A DNA stretch of 64,000 nucleotides from Euonymus europaeus (GCA_963580455.1 OY756968.1:16585996-16649995), one strand, 5' to 3'; shown: positions 1 through 12,183, counted from the stretch's first letter. Made by a program: numbers and translations. Notes: generated by a model from the letters alone, not told the origin.

Positions 1-746
1 CATGCTTCGGCCAGTTCATCCATTTGAAAAACATCAAATGGACTGCTCAGATTGTTCACCAAATACTTTTACAACAGGTGCAATCAAATGAGGATAAACA
101 TGCTGGGAGGATGATATTCAATATTGGTGGACATAAGACTATTTTTTTCCATAAGGGAATTCAACATGATAACAGGCCTGAATTGTCATGCCATTCCAGA
201 GATGTCTAAATTCCTAGAAATGGTAGAGAAAGAGTATGGTGGGCAACCTGAGGTTGGGTTGCAAGAAAAATATTTTGGAGGAAGATTTTCTATATCTTGT
301 GCGGAGTTAGAAAAAGTTTTCATGAAATGCGATGACCTAGACGATGTGGTCAAACTAGCACTAGTCTACTTTCTCGAGACTGTGCTTCTGGGTAGGGATT
401 CGAAACTGCTTGTTGATGTTGATTTTTTTAGGCTGGTTGAGCATTTTGACTCTTTCAACAAGTATCCTTGGGGTACTTTGTGCTATAAGAAAACAGTTGA
501 ACAGCTTAGTAATTCACTTGTTGGACACGCCGACAAGTAGAAGAAATCAAGAACGGAATTCGAGTGGTAAAATCTTCAAGGATTTCCTCTAGCCTTCCAG
601 ATATGGGCATACGAGGTTGTTCCTTCCATTGCTAAAAATTTAGCAAACTGTGTTGATGTCATATTGATTCCGAGGATGTTAAAGTGGACATCTACGAAAG
701 CACCGAAATCGAAGACTGTTATTGAGTTGCTTGAAGGAACAGAGGT
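1..746 (+). pseudogene. DUF1985 domain, N-terminal exon of Ulp1-type protease gene (broken, 5' truncated)
   Basis: This is the N-terminal part of the DUF1985/Ulp1 gene carried by many plant Mutator-like elements. The frame opening near base 24 (motif IVHQILLQQV, then GRMIFNIGGHKT) continues, after a one-base shift in the T run at about 144-150, as IREFNMITGLNC. That last string is the hallmark of DUF1985. The frame then stays open to a TAG at 538-540. Related residues resume in another frame (FPLAFQIWAYEVVPSIAKN, about 580-650) up to LLEGTE, which abuts a GT donor at 747. The true start lies left of the window. At least one frameshift and a stop make it non-functional. The domain's role is not established; in these elements it always accompanies the protease. 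The family call rests on remembered motif patterns. Confidence 0.8.
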
Positions 747-931
747 AAAAAAAATTTCGTTGGTAACGTAATGGTTTTCGTTGATTCGTTAGTATTTTTT
801 TTGATAACTTAGTAGTTCTCGTTGATAACATAGTTGTTCTCGTTGATAATGAAGTATTTTTCGTTTATAGTATAAGATTTTCCGTAGATAATATACATGA
901 TTTTTGTTGATAATTTAAGGTATTCTTACTC
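747..931 (+). repeat. intron with repeated GTTGATAA-like motif
   Basis: The segment lies between a GT donor after LLEGTE and an AG acceptor before VEVIDMVH. It is T-rich and contains repeated copies of TTCTCGTTGATAA and variants (near 778, 811, 836, 908). It matches intron structure and is one of several places in the Mutator-like element where this motif recurs. Confidence 0.65.
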
Positions 932-1554
932 AGGTGGAAGTGATTGATATGGTTCATATAGAGGCGAAGGATAATCTTGAGTACACAAGTAATTTGAATG
1001 TTGACACTGGAGTTTTAGTGAAGAAGTCGAGTACGCAAAAAATGCTGAAGAATAAGGCAAAAAGACTGAACAGGTCAGAACCTGATGAAGATTCAACCAA
1101 AATTGTGGATGATTTGAAGTCCACGGAGCTGAGACTGAGGGTCAGTGCCTTGATCAATGGAATGGTAAGGGAAAATCTTTCCATTTTCGAAAATAAAATT
1201 GATGAAATCTCCGTATGACTGAAAAAGGTTGAGCAGGAAATTGTAGAGTTGAAAAATGCACAGATGAAAGACAAGATGTTTGTGGGGGATATTTCTGTCT
1301 CAAAATCTGCTCACATGGGGTCATCATCCAAGAAGGATAGCGGAAAAGTAGATAAGACAAAGATAATGGAGAAGAGGAAGACTGTAAGAAAGGTTGTAAG
1401 GAAACCAAGGGGGGAGCGTATTCAGACAGAACAACTTAGGAGGAGCACACGATTGATGCATGATAAGGGGAGTCCGCTAAAAGAGGCAGAGGATCTAGAG
1501 AGCAAGAAATGCATGGCACTAGAAAATTTGCGCCAAAACATTGAGAAAAAGTGA
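932..1554 (+). pseudogene. middle, lysine-rich exon of the Ulp1-type gene
   Basis: The open frame starts at the acceptor (VEVIDMVHIEAKD), is interrupted by one in-frame TGA at 1216-1218, and continues in the same frame to a TGA at 1552-1554. The product is charged and low in complexity, with a basic stretch near 1370-1440 (KRKTVRKVVRKPRGERIQ). No catalytic domain is visible. It sits where plant Ulp1-type transposon proteins have a poorly conserved linker between DUF1985 and the protease. The single in-frame stop is consistent with a CGA-to-TGA change. Confidence 0.6.
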
Positions 1555-1571
1555 AGGATTGGATATAGTAA

Positions 1572-2740
1572 AATTACAGATTTCAAACAGGGGATGAGAA
1601 GAATAGAGGAGGGGAGAAAGAAGAGCTGGATGAAAACTCCAAAAGGAAGTTAGATAAGGTAGTTTCGAATATTGCTGGGCAAGTAAAAGATGGATCATTT
1701 GAATCTACTGACAATGATTCTGGAAAATTTTACATTGCCCCACATGATAAGAATAAGGATGCCATGTACAAGATGGAAAAAACTTCTGATAAGTTTTACC
1801 AGGATGATAATGTGAATGTTGAGGTTGAGACCACTTCTGTTAAGGTTTATAACTCCACTGTGGAGGTTGATAATGTGAATTCTAAGGTTGATAAAGATGC
1901 CGATGCTAAGGTTGATAAAGCATCTGGTGATTTGATTGATAAATTTGTTATGGGTGAGCGGTTTGAAGAAGATATAAATGACGTGGTTGACAACTCTGCT
2001 ATGGATGAGGTTGAGAAAGAAGATATAAATGTTGATAAGTCTGATGCAAAAGAAGTTGTTAACGTTGCGGGTGTGGTTGATAACACAGTTGTGGAGTTTG
2101 AAAAAACTGTTGTGGGTGAGGTTGATGAAGGAAATATTGAGGTTGATAACACAGGTGTGAAGGTTGATAAAGCCGCTGTTGGTGAGGTTGCTGAAGGAAA
2201 GATTGAGGTTGATAACACAGCCGCGAATGTTGATAAAGCAGCTATAGGTGAGGTTGATGAAGGAAATATTGAGGTTGATAACACAGGTGTGGAGGTTGAT
2301 AAAGACGTTGTTGGTGAGTTCGATAAATCTACAGTGGATAAGGTTGACGAATCTGTTGATGAAGTTCAAAAGACAAAGGATCAGGTTGGTGAAGCAGTTG
2401 ATGATGAAGAAACAGATGACAAGAAATTGCAGTTGTTGGTAAACTTGGCAACTAACAACACTGGTGTTCAGGGTAAATGGATAAAAAAGAGGGGCCCCTA
2501 TCAGGTGTCACCGTATGTTGACCCCACAAAGAAGAAGAGAAAGCCCCAACAATTTCTAGAATTTAACCCACTTTCAGAATACCCAAAAGAATGGGAAATA
2601 GAAATGGATGAATTCTACATGAATCCCATGAACAAGGATAAGACCATAGATGTCAATGTGTGTGATGCAACGAAAGAATGGTTCGATACTCTGATGGACC
2701 AAAGCAAATGGTTATTGGATACGATACGTATTGTTCATTA
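1572..2740 (+). pseudogene. acidic VDK/VDN repeat linker and start of the C48 protease region
   Basis: The frame is open from 1572 to the stop near 2740, with an in-frame Met at 1764. Residues from about 1800 to 2360 are an acidic, degenerate repeat built on EVDNTGVKVDKAAVGEVDEG-like units. The V-D-K and V-D-N tripeptides are encoded by GTTGATAAA and GTTGATAAC. The unique C-terminal part (YQVSPYVDPTKKKRKPQQ, then KEWFDTLMDQSKWLLDT) resembles the stretch just before the catalytic domain of plant transposon Ulp1 proteins. The splice donor after WLLDT is unclear. The coding repeat uses the same nonamer as the neighbouring introns. The opposite-strand open frames here are only mirrors of this repeat. 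Confidence 0.65.
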
Positions 2741-2795
2741 AGTTGTCATACTGTTTTTAATAACAAATGTCTGATGATTTACATCTTTCTTCAGC

Positions 2796-3570
2796 ATCTT
2801 GATGTGGCTATGGATATCATACATAAGAGATTAGCTGAAAATGCAGATATTTTCACACAAAAATGTGCGATTATGGATACCACGTTCTTTGTAAGTCATT
2901 ATTCTCATTTATTCCGGTTGATAAACTACTTCATTCCCGTTTATTCTGGTTGATTAACTATTTCATTCTCGTTTATTCTGGTTGATAAATTTCTATTACT
3001 TCCAGTCATATGTCCAGATCAGACATAAATTATACCAAGAAGACACAAATCCATTAAAATGGGACAATGACAATCGTCTTCTATCTTTTGTCGAAGTTGG
3101 AAATGATTTATTTTCCAATAAATATTACTTCTGATCATTGGGCTGTTGGTTGCATCGATATGGATGAGAAGAAGATTGTTTGCTATGACTCTCTTGTAAA
3201 ACACACAAGACAAGAGAAGTTCAACACGAGATGAAGCCATTATCTGAATTAATTCCTAATATTCTAGTGCGTGCAAGTATAATTGTTGACGGCTCTCCAT
3301 GGTCAGTTGAGCGTCCCTCTGATGTCCCGCAGCAAGATAATGGGTAAGTGTTCCGTAACTTTATTTGAAATACAATAAAAATCCAACGTGATAACTAACA
3401 CCCACTATTTTTCTTTTCATTTTTCCAGTTCCGACTGTGGAATTTTCTGCGTTAAAATCATTGAAATTCTAAGCGCTGGTAAGGACATTACGATGTTGAA
3501 GGCTCAGGACATGCAGTTTCTCAGGAAAAAAATTCGCTATGGAGACATGAAAGAATGTGATGATGGGTAG
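2796..3570 (+). pseudogene. Ulp1-type cysteine protease catalytic exons (peptidase family C48), frameshifted
   Basis: There are three exon-like blocks. Block 2796-2890 (LDVAMDIIHKRLAENADIFT) ends at a GTAAGT donor. Block 3005-3340 carries the catalytic His in SDHWAVGCIDMD (about 3134) and Asp in IVCYDSL (about 3178), and ends with the conserved Gln region DVPQQDNG. Block 3430-3570 carries the catalytic Cys in SDCGIFCVKIIEIL and ends at TAG 3568-3570. The His-Asp-Gln-Cys residues of a SUMO-protease-like fold are therefore all visible. Single-base losses before SDHW (about 3120) and after FNTR (about 3230) break the frame. Such proteins are ascribed deSUMOylating activity when intact. The intron at 2891-3004 again carries GGTTGATAA repeats. 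Confidence 0.85.
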
Positions 3571-4160
3571 TTAGCTTTGATTATGCTTATGTACATTTGA
3601 TGCAAAATATTTGACAGTGTTGTGTCGCTTTGTTATGTTAAGTGTTGATTGTGGACAGTTTCAGAAAAATATCAACGAGAAATAAATGTGCTTAACCAGA
3701 CATCTCAACCCACACATCTATTTTTATCAACGAAAATACATATAACAAATTCCAGAAAGTAGTTATCAACTACATAAATATAATAATAACGAAGAACAAT
3801 AAATTGAAATGTTGCAAATTATCCTTCTTAAAAACTCCAAGCATTAGTTATCAACCAGAGAGGAATGTCCTTTAAAATAATTACCAACGAATACGAATAC
3901 CGATTATGACGTGCCAGATTGCAGATTAATGGGCTTGCTGCATGTTTGACGGTTGTGACCATCACGATTGCAGCGACTGCATTTTCTTTTAGGCTTTTGC
4001 TCTCAGGACTACGGTATTCGATTCTTCTTGGTCTTTTCAGACATGTCCGGCATGTGACTCGGATATCAACCATAATTATGAAATTATCAACCAAAAATTT
4101 ACCCATATATCAACGATAAGTATTATCAACGAGAGTTTGTCAACGAGAAAATATCAAATA
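3571..4160. repeat. TTATCAAC(G/C)-rich gap between the two converging Mutator-element genes
   Basis: This AT-rich stretch carries at least nine copies of TATCAACG or TATCAACC (for example 3668, 3726, 3771, 3848, 4065, 4087, 4107, 4126), the reverse complement of the GTTGATA motif in the Ulp1 gene's introns. It spans the 3' side of the Ulp1-type gene and overlaps the C-terminal zinc-knuckle end of the transposase gene. Confidence 0.6.
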
Positions 4161-4417
4161 ATGATATAAAAATTACATACCTATCCCTTCTTTGCTCAGA
4201 TACTTTATCATAATAGTCCGTCAACTTGCTTTTCATCTCAACAGCTACTAATCGTCTATCATGAAACCATCGTTGTAATAAAGATTGCAAATGATCCATC
4301 AAACTTGTAATAGGTAAACTGCGAGCATCCCTTAATATTCCATTCAGGCATTCGGCAATGTTGGTAGTCATGATATTATACCGTTCTTCGGGAAAATAAG
4401 CGCGAGATCATCTGTGA
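3828..4417 (-). pseudogene. MURA-type transposase, C-terminal part with CCHC zinc knuckle
   Basis: On the - strand the frame YNIMTTNIAECLNGILRDAR (about 4371 down to 4310) is the conserved region just after the catalytic core of plant MURA transposases. It continues through WFHDRR to about 4180. Further on, a CX2CX4HX4C knuckle (CSRCNRDGHNRQTC, 3940-3983) in a different frame is the usual C-terminal nucleic-acid-binding knuckle. The coding sequence is cut at 4417 by element A; the rest of the gene resumes at 20498. Just across the junction the expected Trp codon reads TGA, so the copy is also inactive by point mutation. The intervening SWIM region is poorly preserved. Confidence 0.85.
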
Positions 4418-4503
4418 TGTAATATCCCGAACCCAATTTTAAAACCCAACTAGAATCATCGTCCAGTGGAGTTTTGAAACGAGACAAGTACCATTAGATT
4501 GCA
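4418..4503 (+). repeat. Element A 5' LTR, left piece (internally deleted)
   Basis: These 86 bases correspond to 18422-18893 of the 3' LTR (472 bases), so about 386 bases are missing. Start (TGTAATATCCC) and end (CCATTAGATTGCA) match the 3' LTR; the middle is deleted. Element B follows directly. Confidence 0.88.
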
Positions 4504-6624
4504 TGTAACACCCCAAACTTTTGGATAACATGATGCAATAAATGTCATACGATAGGTGATGTCATGTGTGACATAAGCTTATTCGGAATATTTTTCTTAA
4601 AAATTCTATGAGGAAATAAAAATTACGGGCACTAGAATTATCGGAGACGGAGCTAAAACGGAGTAAATATGAATTTTGGAGGATTAAAATGGAATAGGGT
4701 TTAGTTAAATAAACAATGGCAAAGCTGTAAATACAGCTACGGTTATGTGTAATAAGACATGAAGTAGGAGGGCTGAAAGGTAAATGACATGAAATCAGAT
4801 AAATAAACAAAAAAAAAAGAAAGGGAGGCACGAACATCGAGGTAGACCAAAAAACAAAAGTTACAAAACCCTACATGCTTCACCGTCCAAGGGCGGCGAC
4901 GGAAGGCGGGTTTTTTTTATCAACGACGAACGGAGATCAAAAAGACACGAGGAGAACGAGCATGACGCGAGGAAGCCAACACCACCAGTTTCGGACGGAA
5001 AGGTGGAGTGGAAGGCCGTCAATGGAGGGGATGAACCACGCGGTGACCGTGAGTTTTGAGCAGCGATTTATGCTCGTCCGACCACCGTTCAGGTACTTGT
5101 TGCCACCAGTAGACTCACCGTCGCGTTTCCTACCCACCGAGGTCGATCGTGACCACCACCGCGCCACCAACGGTGGCGATCCGGTAAAACAACCGAACGG
5201 GTCTGTTAGACCCGTTTGTGGGAGGAAGAGGGGCAACCGGGTCTGCCTGACCCGGTTGACAATTATGTTAATTAATTAATTTTAATTGTATTGATTAATG
5301 TTAATTGGATTGATAAAAGAAATTAACTAAAAAAAATATTAATAAAGGTTATGGATATTATATGGGTTATAGAAACCCACCACTTAAGTTTTAAATTAAT
5401 GAACGAGAAATAATAAGAATAAATACTAATGGCTTTAGGTATTATTATGAATTTCAGGCACCAGTTTTGATAATTAAAATATCGAGAAATTACGGGGACA
5501 CGTTAAGGTAAGTAATCTCACCTGTGTCACGGGATTGCATGCGGAATGATTGTTAATTTTACAATTTCTGTATTTGTATGTGTATGTATATGTATAAGGT
5601 ATACATATATATATTTATATATGTTAGTATGATTAATTGGTTCTAATGAGATTGATATTGTTGTAATAATAGTTGTATCGACTCTGTTGATTATAGACAT
5701 CAACTTGATTGTGGTGATTTTGGTACTGACTAATTGTAAACTGTCGTGTGATGAAATGTATAGATATATATATATATATACATTAATATGAGGCTGAACT
5801 GTCAATGATGAGTCAATTGTGAATGGTGAACTGTTATGTGATGTTATTTAGATATGACAGTTAATGGTTGTGTTGCATGAGACATAACATATCATGGCAC
5901 ACATGACATATGCATTTAAGGAAAAACGAAAGGAAAATGTTTTTACGAACCGGGTACTACTGCTACAGGGAGGGTATATGGAAAGGTTAACGTTGAGGTT
6001 TATGTAAAAGGAAATTGCTACCGAAAATGAAAATGGAAATGTATTCTGACTGAAAAGTGTTCTTTGGTAGAATACTTAATATAAGTAAAATCCCGACCGG
6101 TTGCTCTGTAGCAGTGTATCTAGGTTAAGGGCCCGAGTACTGAAAAAAAAGGGATTTAAATGGCTGATTGTCTTCTAATGATGCTGTTCATGTGCATTCA
6201 TGCATAGGTGTTACTTGCTGGGCCTCGGCTCACTATGTTCCGTGATGCAGGTATTGATTTCTTAGAAGGTTACGTCGACTTAGGAGTTGATGGTGTTGCC
6301 GTAGATCCATGAAGATGATGCTCATGTGACGGAAGCTAGTTTCAGGGAACAGTGATCAACCAAGTTTTTCATTTATTAATGCACCTATAGTTAATAGCTT
6401 TGGGGTTTGGTAATAAGTGTGGATTCGGGAACAAGTATAAAAAGAATAAAATTCGCGATGATATACTTAGAGGATATTAATTGGATGTACTGCTTATTTA
6501 AAATATATAAGATAATGCTTTTATTTCAGATTAGGTTTTAAATAGGATGAGTTTATTTTGTAATATAAGTAGCGTTCTGGACTACAAGCCCAGGTATTAG
6601 GGTTTCGTGGGACGGGGCGTTACA
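4504..6624 (+). repeat. Element B 5' LTR
   Basis: Starts TGTAACACCCC, ends GGGGCGTTACA. It contains a short hairpin near the start (ATGTCA, four bases, TGACAT; 4559-4574), a GC-rich stretch at about 4880-5250 in otherwise AT-rich DNA, and TA-rich runs near 5590-5620 and 5765-5785. The open frames in the GC-rich part resemble no protein I know and are treated as chance. Confidence 0.92.
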
Positions 6625-9600
6625 GTTGGTATCAGAGCGACGGTCCTTTATAATAGGATAAGTAGTAGGATGAATATATGTATAATGAATGGATGTTTAG
6701 TAAAGTTACATGAACATCATGGATCGGCACAACCATCAACAAGTAAGTACTTTAAATTTAATTCTTATAGTTATGTAATCAATGTTTGATTATTTGTGTA
6801 TGCCTTCTAGAATGTGTACACATACTGAAACATATTAGTGTGATTTGAAGTAATTAGATGATTTATGCATGAGTAAGAAGAAGAATTGCGATGGGTCAAG
6901 GTGGAGAACTGGTAGATTGTGATATTTAAATGCTAGAGGGTATGTGATAGGTGTATTCATGATTAAGGGAATTGGAGGATACATCTTTATGTATGCTTGT
7001 GTAATTTATTAAATAAATGATCAATGGTTGAATGTTAAATTAAGTTAGGATTTTTCGATGATTACCTATATTTATATAAGATCGATAGGTTGGTGGAATT
7101 TATATGAAGTTGAAGATAGAACTACAAATTGAGTACTAAGAAACGAATTAGGGACTCGTAATACACGACCACATTGGATGATATCGACCTCGACACGACA
7201 TATGGTAAGTGCTTGAATATGGATGAATGAGTTGAAGGTACATAAAAGAGAAAATGTGATTGGCTTTATAGAGTGTTAGAATAATGATGATTTAAATTGG
7301 AATGAGATAATAAGGTGCGATGAGTGAAATATTGGATCATTACATAATAACCCATTTTGGGTCACTATGGTATTGAAGGAGGACTGACAACAATGTTACA
7401 TAGCATAATAACTTAATATTGGTAGTGGCATTTATGTCATCACAGGTATTTTATACATCGGCTTGAGGGAAGTTAAACTCTAGCAGTATTACATGTATTT
7501 AAAATATTTAAATTAATAAAAGTAATTTTACTATTAATTATCTTAAAGTGAATGCAAAATTGTCTGTCTCTATGAGTCGTCTGGTGTAGTATAATATATG
7601 GATACCTAATTAAGATATTGGCTTGAATATTATTTTTTGGAACCGTGCATTGGAATGTGGGGTAATGTTGTTTATTATGATTTGCTTGAATACAGTATTT
7701 ATTTTTGATTATGCGTAGATATTGTGGATATATGTATATACACACATAAGGATGTTTAATGAATCGATTGTGTGAGTTATAAGATATAGTTATTGGGAGT
7801 AATATGACGCTTAATTGAAGTACACTGGTGAAGTGGAATGGTGGGGAACTCTGTAAATTATTTTCAATGAGTTAGTTATAGTGGAACAATTATATGTGTA
7901 ATGGAGATTTTTGGGGGAAATAGTTAAAATTATTTTCAATTGTATTAATAGTTTTGCGATATATGTATACTAGTGGGAATAAGCAAATGAACTGAAATAT
8001 TTTAATTTTGGTTAGTAAATAAGTTGCATGTACTATAGGATGGAGTTAAAGAAAATAATATTGAAAACATAGGACACCAAATTAAGGATAGAGATGAGGG
8101 GGTATTGATGGTCAAAAATTATACAAGTTGGCAAAAGAATATTTAGATTTAAATAAAGTGAATCTAAGTGATGAATTTTATAGATAGATATTCTTAAATT
8201 TTAGCATAGTCTATGAAATGGATTAAAATAATAATAATGATAAATAAATAAATAAAAATAATGAACCCTTGAAAGTACACCTATGATTATTCATGGTAAC
8301 TGAACAGTTAAAGTAAATTATTAAGCCTAAAGTATGGAGATTAATACCTACTTAGAATATTTAAAGTGGAGGAAGTTATCACAAACTTGCAATAAAGAAA
8401 AATGTATTTATAATCGATACAAGATAGTAACCGTTAAGTTGAACGGGAGACCAAAATCAAATAAATTATGATAAAGATAAATTTTCGCTGATCCCTAATA
8501 ATGAATATTAAATTCCTCAAACCATAGATAAATTAAATGATGCTATAAATGAATTTAAGGTAAAAAAAGAAGAAGGAGAAGATATTAGTGAAATTATATA
8601 ATAAGACTAGGATATATCGATGTTGCTACAGTAAGTACAAAGCGCCTAAATGGAGAACTGTAACTATTATGGGAGCGGTGTATGATTCAATATGATAGGT
8701 GGTGATATTTTAACATAAATGAAAAGTGAATGCTTCGTGATAGGGATTAAGTAACTATTATATGAATTGTTAAAAGTATGTTTGTACTCAAATGTTTATC
8801 AAATAGGAATGCAAAATTGTCAAAAAGACATGTATATCGTCTGGAATACATATGCATATATATATATATATATATATATGTACATAGGAAATAGGTGGCA
8901 CTAGCATAAAGTGATTGTACATGGATAGTGGGTATGTACTGTATATTTATATGTATATATTTATGAAGAAAGGCTAATGTTGATAATATATAAGTCTAGC
9001 GTTTATATACGTATACATGCGTGGCATATCTAATTGAGTTAAATACGACGACTATTATTACTGATAAGTAATGGTGGATAATATTAGGGTGATGTAGCAC
9101 TGAAGTTCATTAGTAATGTATATAGGAAGATGTTTATATGGATAATATTTTAGAATAAATTAAACGTAAGCACCTCATTGTGAGTATTAATTAATTCTAC
9201 TTAGGGATTTATAATTAGGTTGATATTATGGAAGTAATTTTGTATTAAATGAAAGTTCTGATATATGTGGTTGCTCAACGGGGGTATCAGTATAGAATGT
9301 AATATGAGTAGAGCTCCGACCTATAGGCCTAGGGGTTATATTAATTGTTTACTATACATTATACGCATGTAAATATGTGTACATTAATGTTTTGTGAATA
9401 AATTGTTTGTACTATGTTATAAGGACATAAATATGGATGTATATAAAGTCATGATAAACTCATGATACTTAATTTTTGATAAATAGGTTGCGAATGATCT
9501 AAGTTAAGTGAGGAAATAGTAAGAAATTAGGTATGGTGAATTTAGATGTTGGAGTATATAAACTGATACTCACAGTTTTATTATAATAAATAGAATTGAT

Positions 9601-10065
9601 AAATATTCTTATCTATGAGTTGGAGAATATATTTGCTATGCATGGGTTGATGGTTTATTAAAATAATAAATAAATCAAGGTAGTGATAATGGTCATAAGT
9701 GAGAGCTTCTGGTGATTATTGGTGTACGTAACATGACATATTATTCAAGGATAAATCAAATAATGTATCTTAGCAGTGTAAGTGGAAAAGGTGATGGCGT
9801 TGTCATGGGAACTATAGTAATGATATATATATATAGAGTAAATAGAATACACAGTATTATGTGCATGGAAGGTACGACTCTGTTGTGCAAGAAGAAGTGT
9901 GGCTTTATGGTGTATCACGATTAATCTCAGTTGAGTGATCAATATCTTTTATAAGTTCTATAGGAGATGAGGGAATTTAATATAATGGAAAGAACGAGAA
10001 CTAATAGACTAAAGTTGATTGCATATGCAAATTTCGCGGACGAAATTTTTGTAAGGAGGGGAGAC
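6625..10065 (+). other. Element B interior, no coding potential seen
   Basis: The primer-binding site TGGTATCAGAGC lies at 6627-6638, two bases inside the LTR. The remainder is AT-rich, with short TA runs (for example 8857-8879) and stops in all frames; no retrotransposon protein motif is recognisable. The right end has GCGGACGAAATTTTTGTAAG followed by the purine tract AAGGAGGGGAGAC at 10053-10065. Confidence 0.85.
6627..6638 (+). other. Element B primer-binding site (initiator tRNA-Met)
   Basis: TGGTATCAGAGC, the standard complement to the 3' end of plant initiator tRNA-Met, starts two bases after the LTR end. Confidence 0.92.
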
Positions 10066-12183
10066 TGTAACACCCCGAACTTTCGGATAACATGATGCAA
10101 TAAATGTCATACGATAGGTGATGTCATGTGTGACATAAGCTTATTCGGAATATTTTTCTTAAAAATTCTATAAGGAAATAAAAATTAAGGGCACTAGAAT
10201 TATCGGAGACGGAGCTAAAACGGAGTAAATATGAATTTTGGAGGATTAAAATGGACTAGGGTTTAGTTAAATAAACAATGGCAAAGCTGTAAATACAGCT
10301 AGGGTTATGTGTAATAAGACATGAAGTAGGAGGGTTGAAAGGTAAATGACATGAAATCAGATAAATAAACAAAAAAAAAGAAAGGGAGGCACGGACATCG
10401 AGGTAGACCAGAAAACAAAAGTTACAAAACCCTACACGCTTCACCGTCCAAGGGCGGCGACGGAAGGCGGGTTTTTATGATCAACGACGAACGGAGATCG
10501 GAAAGACACGAGGAGAACGAGCATGACGCGAGGAAGCCAACGCTACCGATTTTGGACGGAAAGGTGGAGTGGAAGGCCGTCAATGGAGGGGATGAACCAC
10601 GCGGTGACCGTGAGTTTTAAGCAGCAATTTATGCTCGTCTAACCACCGTTCAGGTACTTGTTGCCACCAGTAGACTCACCGTCGCGTTTCCTACCCACCG
10701 AGGTCAATCGTGACCACCACCGCGCCACCAACGGTGGCGATCCGGTAAAACAACCGAACGGGTCTGTTAGACCCGTTTGTGGGAGGAAGAGGGGCAACCG
10801 GTCTGCCTGACCCGGTTGACAATTATGTTAATTAATTAATCTTAATTGTATTGATTAATGTTAATTGGATTGATAAAAGAAATTAACTAAAAAAAATATT
10901 AATAAAGGTTATGGATATTATATGGGTTATAGAAACCCACCACTTAAGTTTTAAATTAATTAACGAGAAATAATAAGAATAAATACTAATGGCTTTAGGT
11001 ATTATTATGAATTTCAGGCACCAGTTTTGATAGTTAAAATATCGAGAAATTACGGGGACACGTTAAGGTAAGTAATCTCACCTGTGTCACGGGATTGCAT
11101 GCGGAATGATTGTTAATTTTACGATTTCTGTATTTGTATGTGTATGTATATGTATATGTATAAGGTATATTTATATATTTATATATGTTAGTATGATTAA
11201 TTGGTTCTAATGAGATTGATATTGTTGTAATAATAGTTGTATCGACTCTGTTGATTATAGACATCAACTTGATTGTGGTGATTTTGGTACTGGCTAATTG
11301 TAAACTGTCGTGTGATGAAATGTATAGATATATATATATACATTAATATGAGGCTAAACTGTCAATGATGAGTCAATTGTGAATGGTGAACTGTTATGTG
11401 ATGTTATTTAGATATGACAGTTAATGGTTGTGTTGCATGAGACATAACATATCATGGCACACATGACATATGCATTTAAGGAAAAACGAAAGGAAAATGT
11501 TTTTACGAACCGGGTACTACTGCTACAGGGAGGGTATATGAAAAGGTTAACGTTGAGGTTTATGTAAAAGGCAATTGCTACCGAAAATGAAAATGGAAAT
11601 GTATTCTGACTGAAAAGTGTTCTTTGGTAGAATACTTAATATAAGGAAAATCCCGACCGGTTGCTCTGTAGCAGTGTATCTAGGTTAAGGGCCCGAGTAC
11701 TGAAAAAAAAGGATTTAAATGGCTGATTGTCTTCTAATGATGATGTTCATGTGCATTCATGCATAGGTGTTACTTGCTGGGCCTCGGCTCACTATGTTCC
11801 GTGATGCAGGTATTGATTTCTTAGAAGGTTACGTCGACTTAGGAGTTGATGGTGTTGCCGTAGATCCATGAAGATGATGCTCATGTGACGGAAGCTAGTT
11901 TCAGGGAATAGTGATCAACCAAGTTTTTCATTTATTAATGCACCTATAGTTAATAGCTTTGGGGTTTGGTAATAAGTGTGGATTCGGGAACAAGTATAAA
12001 AAGAATAAAATTCGCGATGATATACTTAGAGGATATTAATTGGATGTACTGCTTATTTAAAATATATAAGATAATGCTTTTATTTCAGATTAGGTTTTAA
12101 ATAGGCTGAGTTTATTTTGTAATATAAGTAGCGTTCTGGACTACAAGCCCAGGTATTAGGGTTTCGTGGGACGGGGCGTTACA
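10066..12183 (+). repeat. Element B 3' LTR
   Basis: Collinear with the 5' LTR over its whole length, with scattered single-base differences (for example CCAAACTTTT versus CCGAACTTTC at the start) and a small length difference in a TA run. It follows the purine tract at 10053-10065 and ends at the TTGAA copy of the duplication. Confidence 0.92.

Larger units (their letters stand above)
4504..12183 (+). mobile_element. Element B: non-coding LTR retrotransposon derivative (LARD-like)
   Basis: Two near-identical LTRs (4504-6624, 2121 bp; 10066-12183, 2118 bp) start TGTAACACCCC and end GGGGCGTTACA. They bracket 3441 bp with a tRNA-Met primer site at the left and a purine tract at the right but no recognisable gag or pol on either strand. 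Target duplication is TTGCA (4499-4503) versus TTGAA (12184-12188, one change). The insertion splits element A's 5' LTR. The long LTR plus long non-coding interior fits the large retrotransposon derivative class, which depends on proteins from a coding relative. LTR similarity suggests it is younger than element A. Its hallmarks (TGTAACACCCC start, GCGGACGAAATTTTTGTAAG tail) resemble gypsy chromoviruses. Confidence 0.9.

Noticed and set aside
1695..2369. Long - strand open frames rich in Asn/Leu/Ile or Ser/Thr opposite the Ulp1-type gene
   Set aside because: They are mirror translations of the GTTGATAA coding repeat on the + strand and lack any domain.
4875..5279. 134-codon frame in the GC-rich part of element B's LTR, with an antisense 99-codon frame
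   Set aside because: Not kept as an open frame in the other LTR copy, and no resemblance to known proteins; the base composition explains it.
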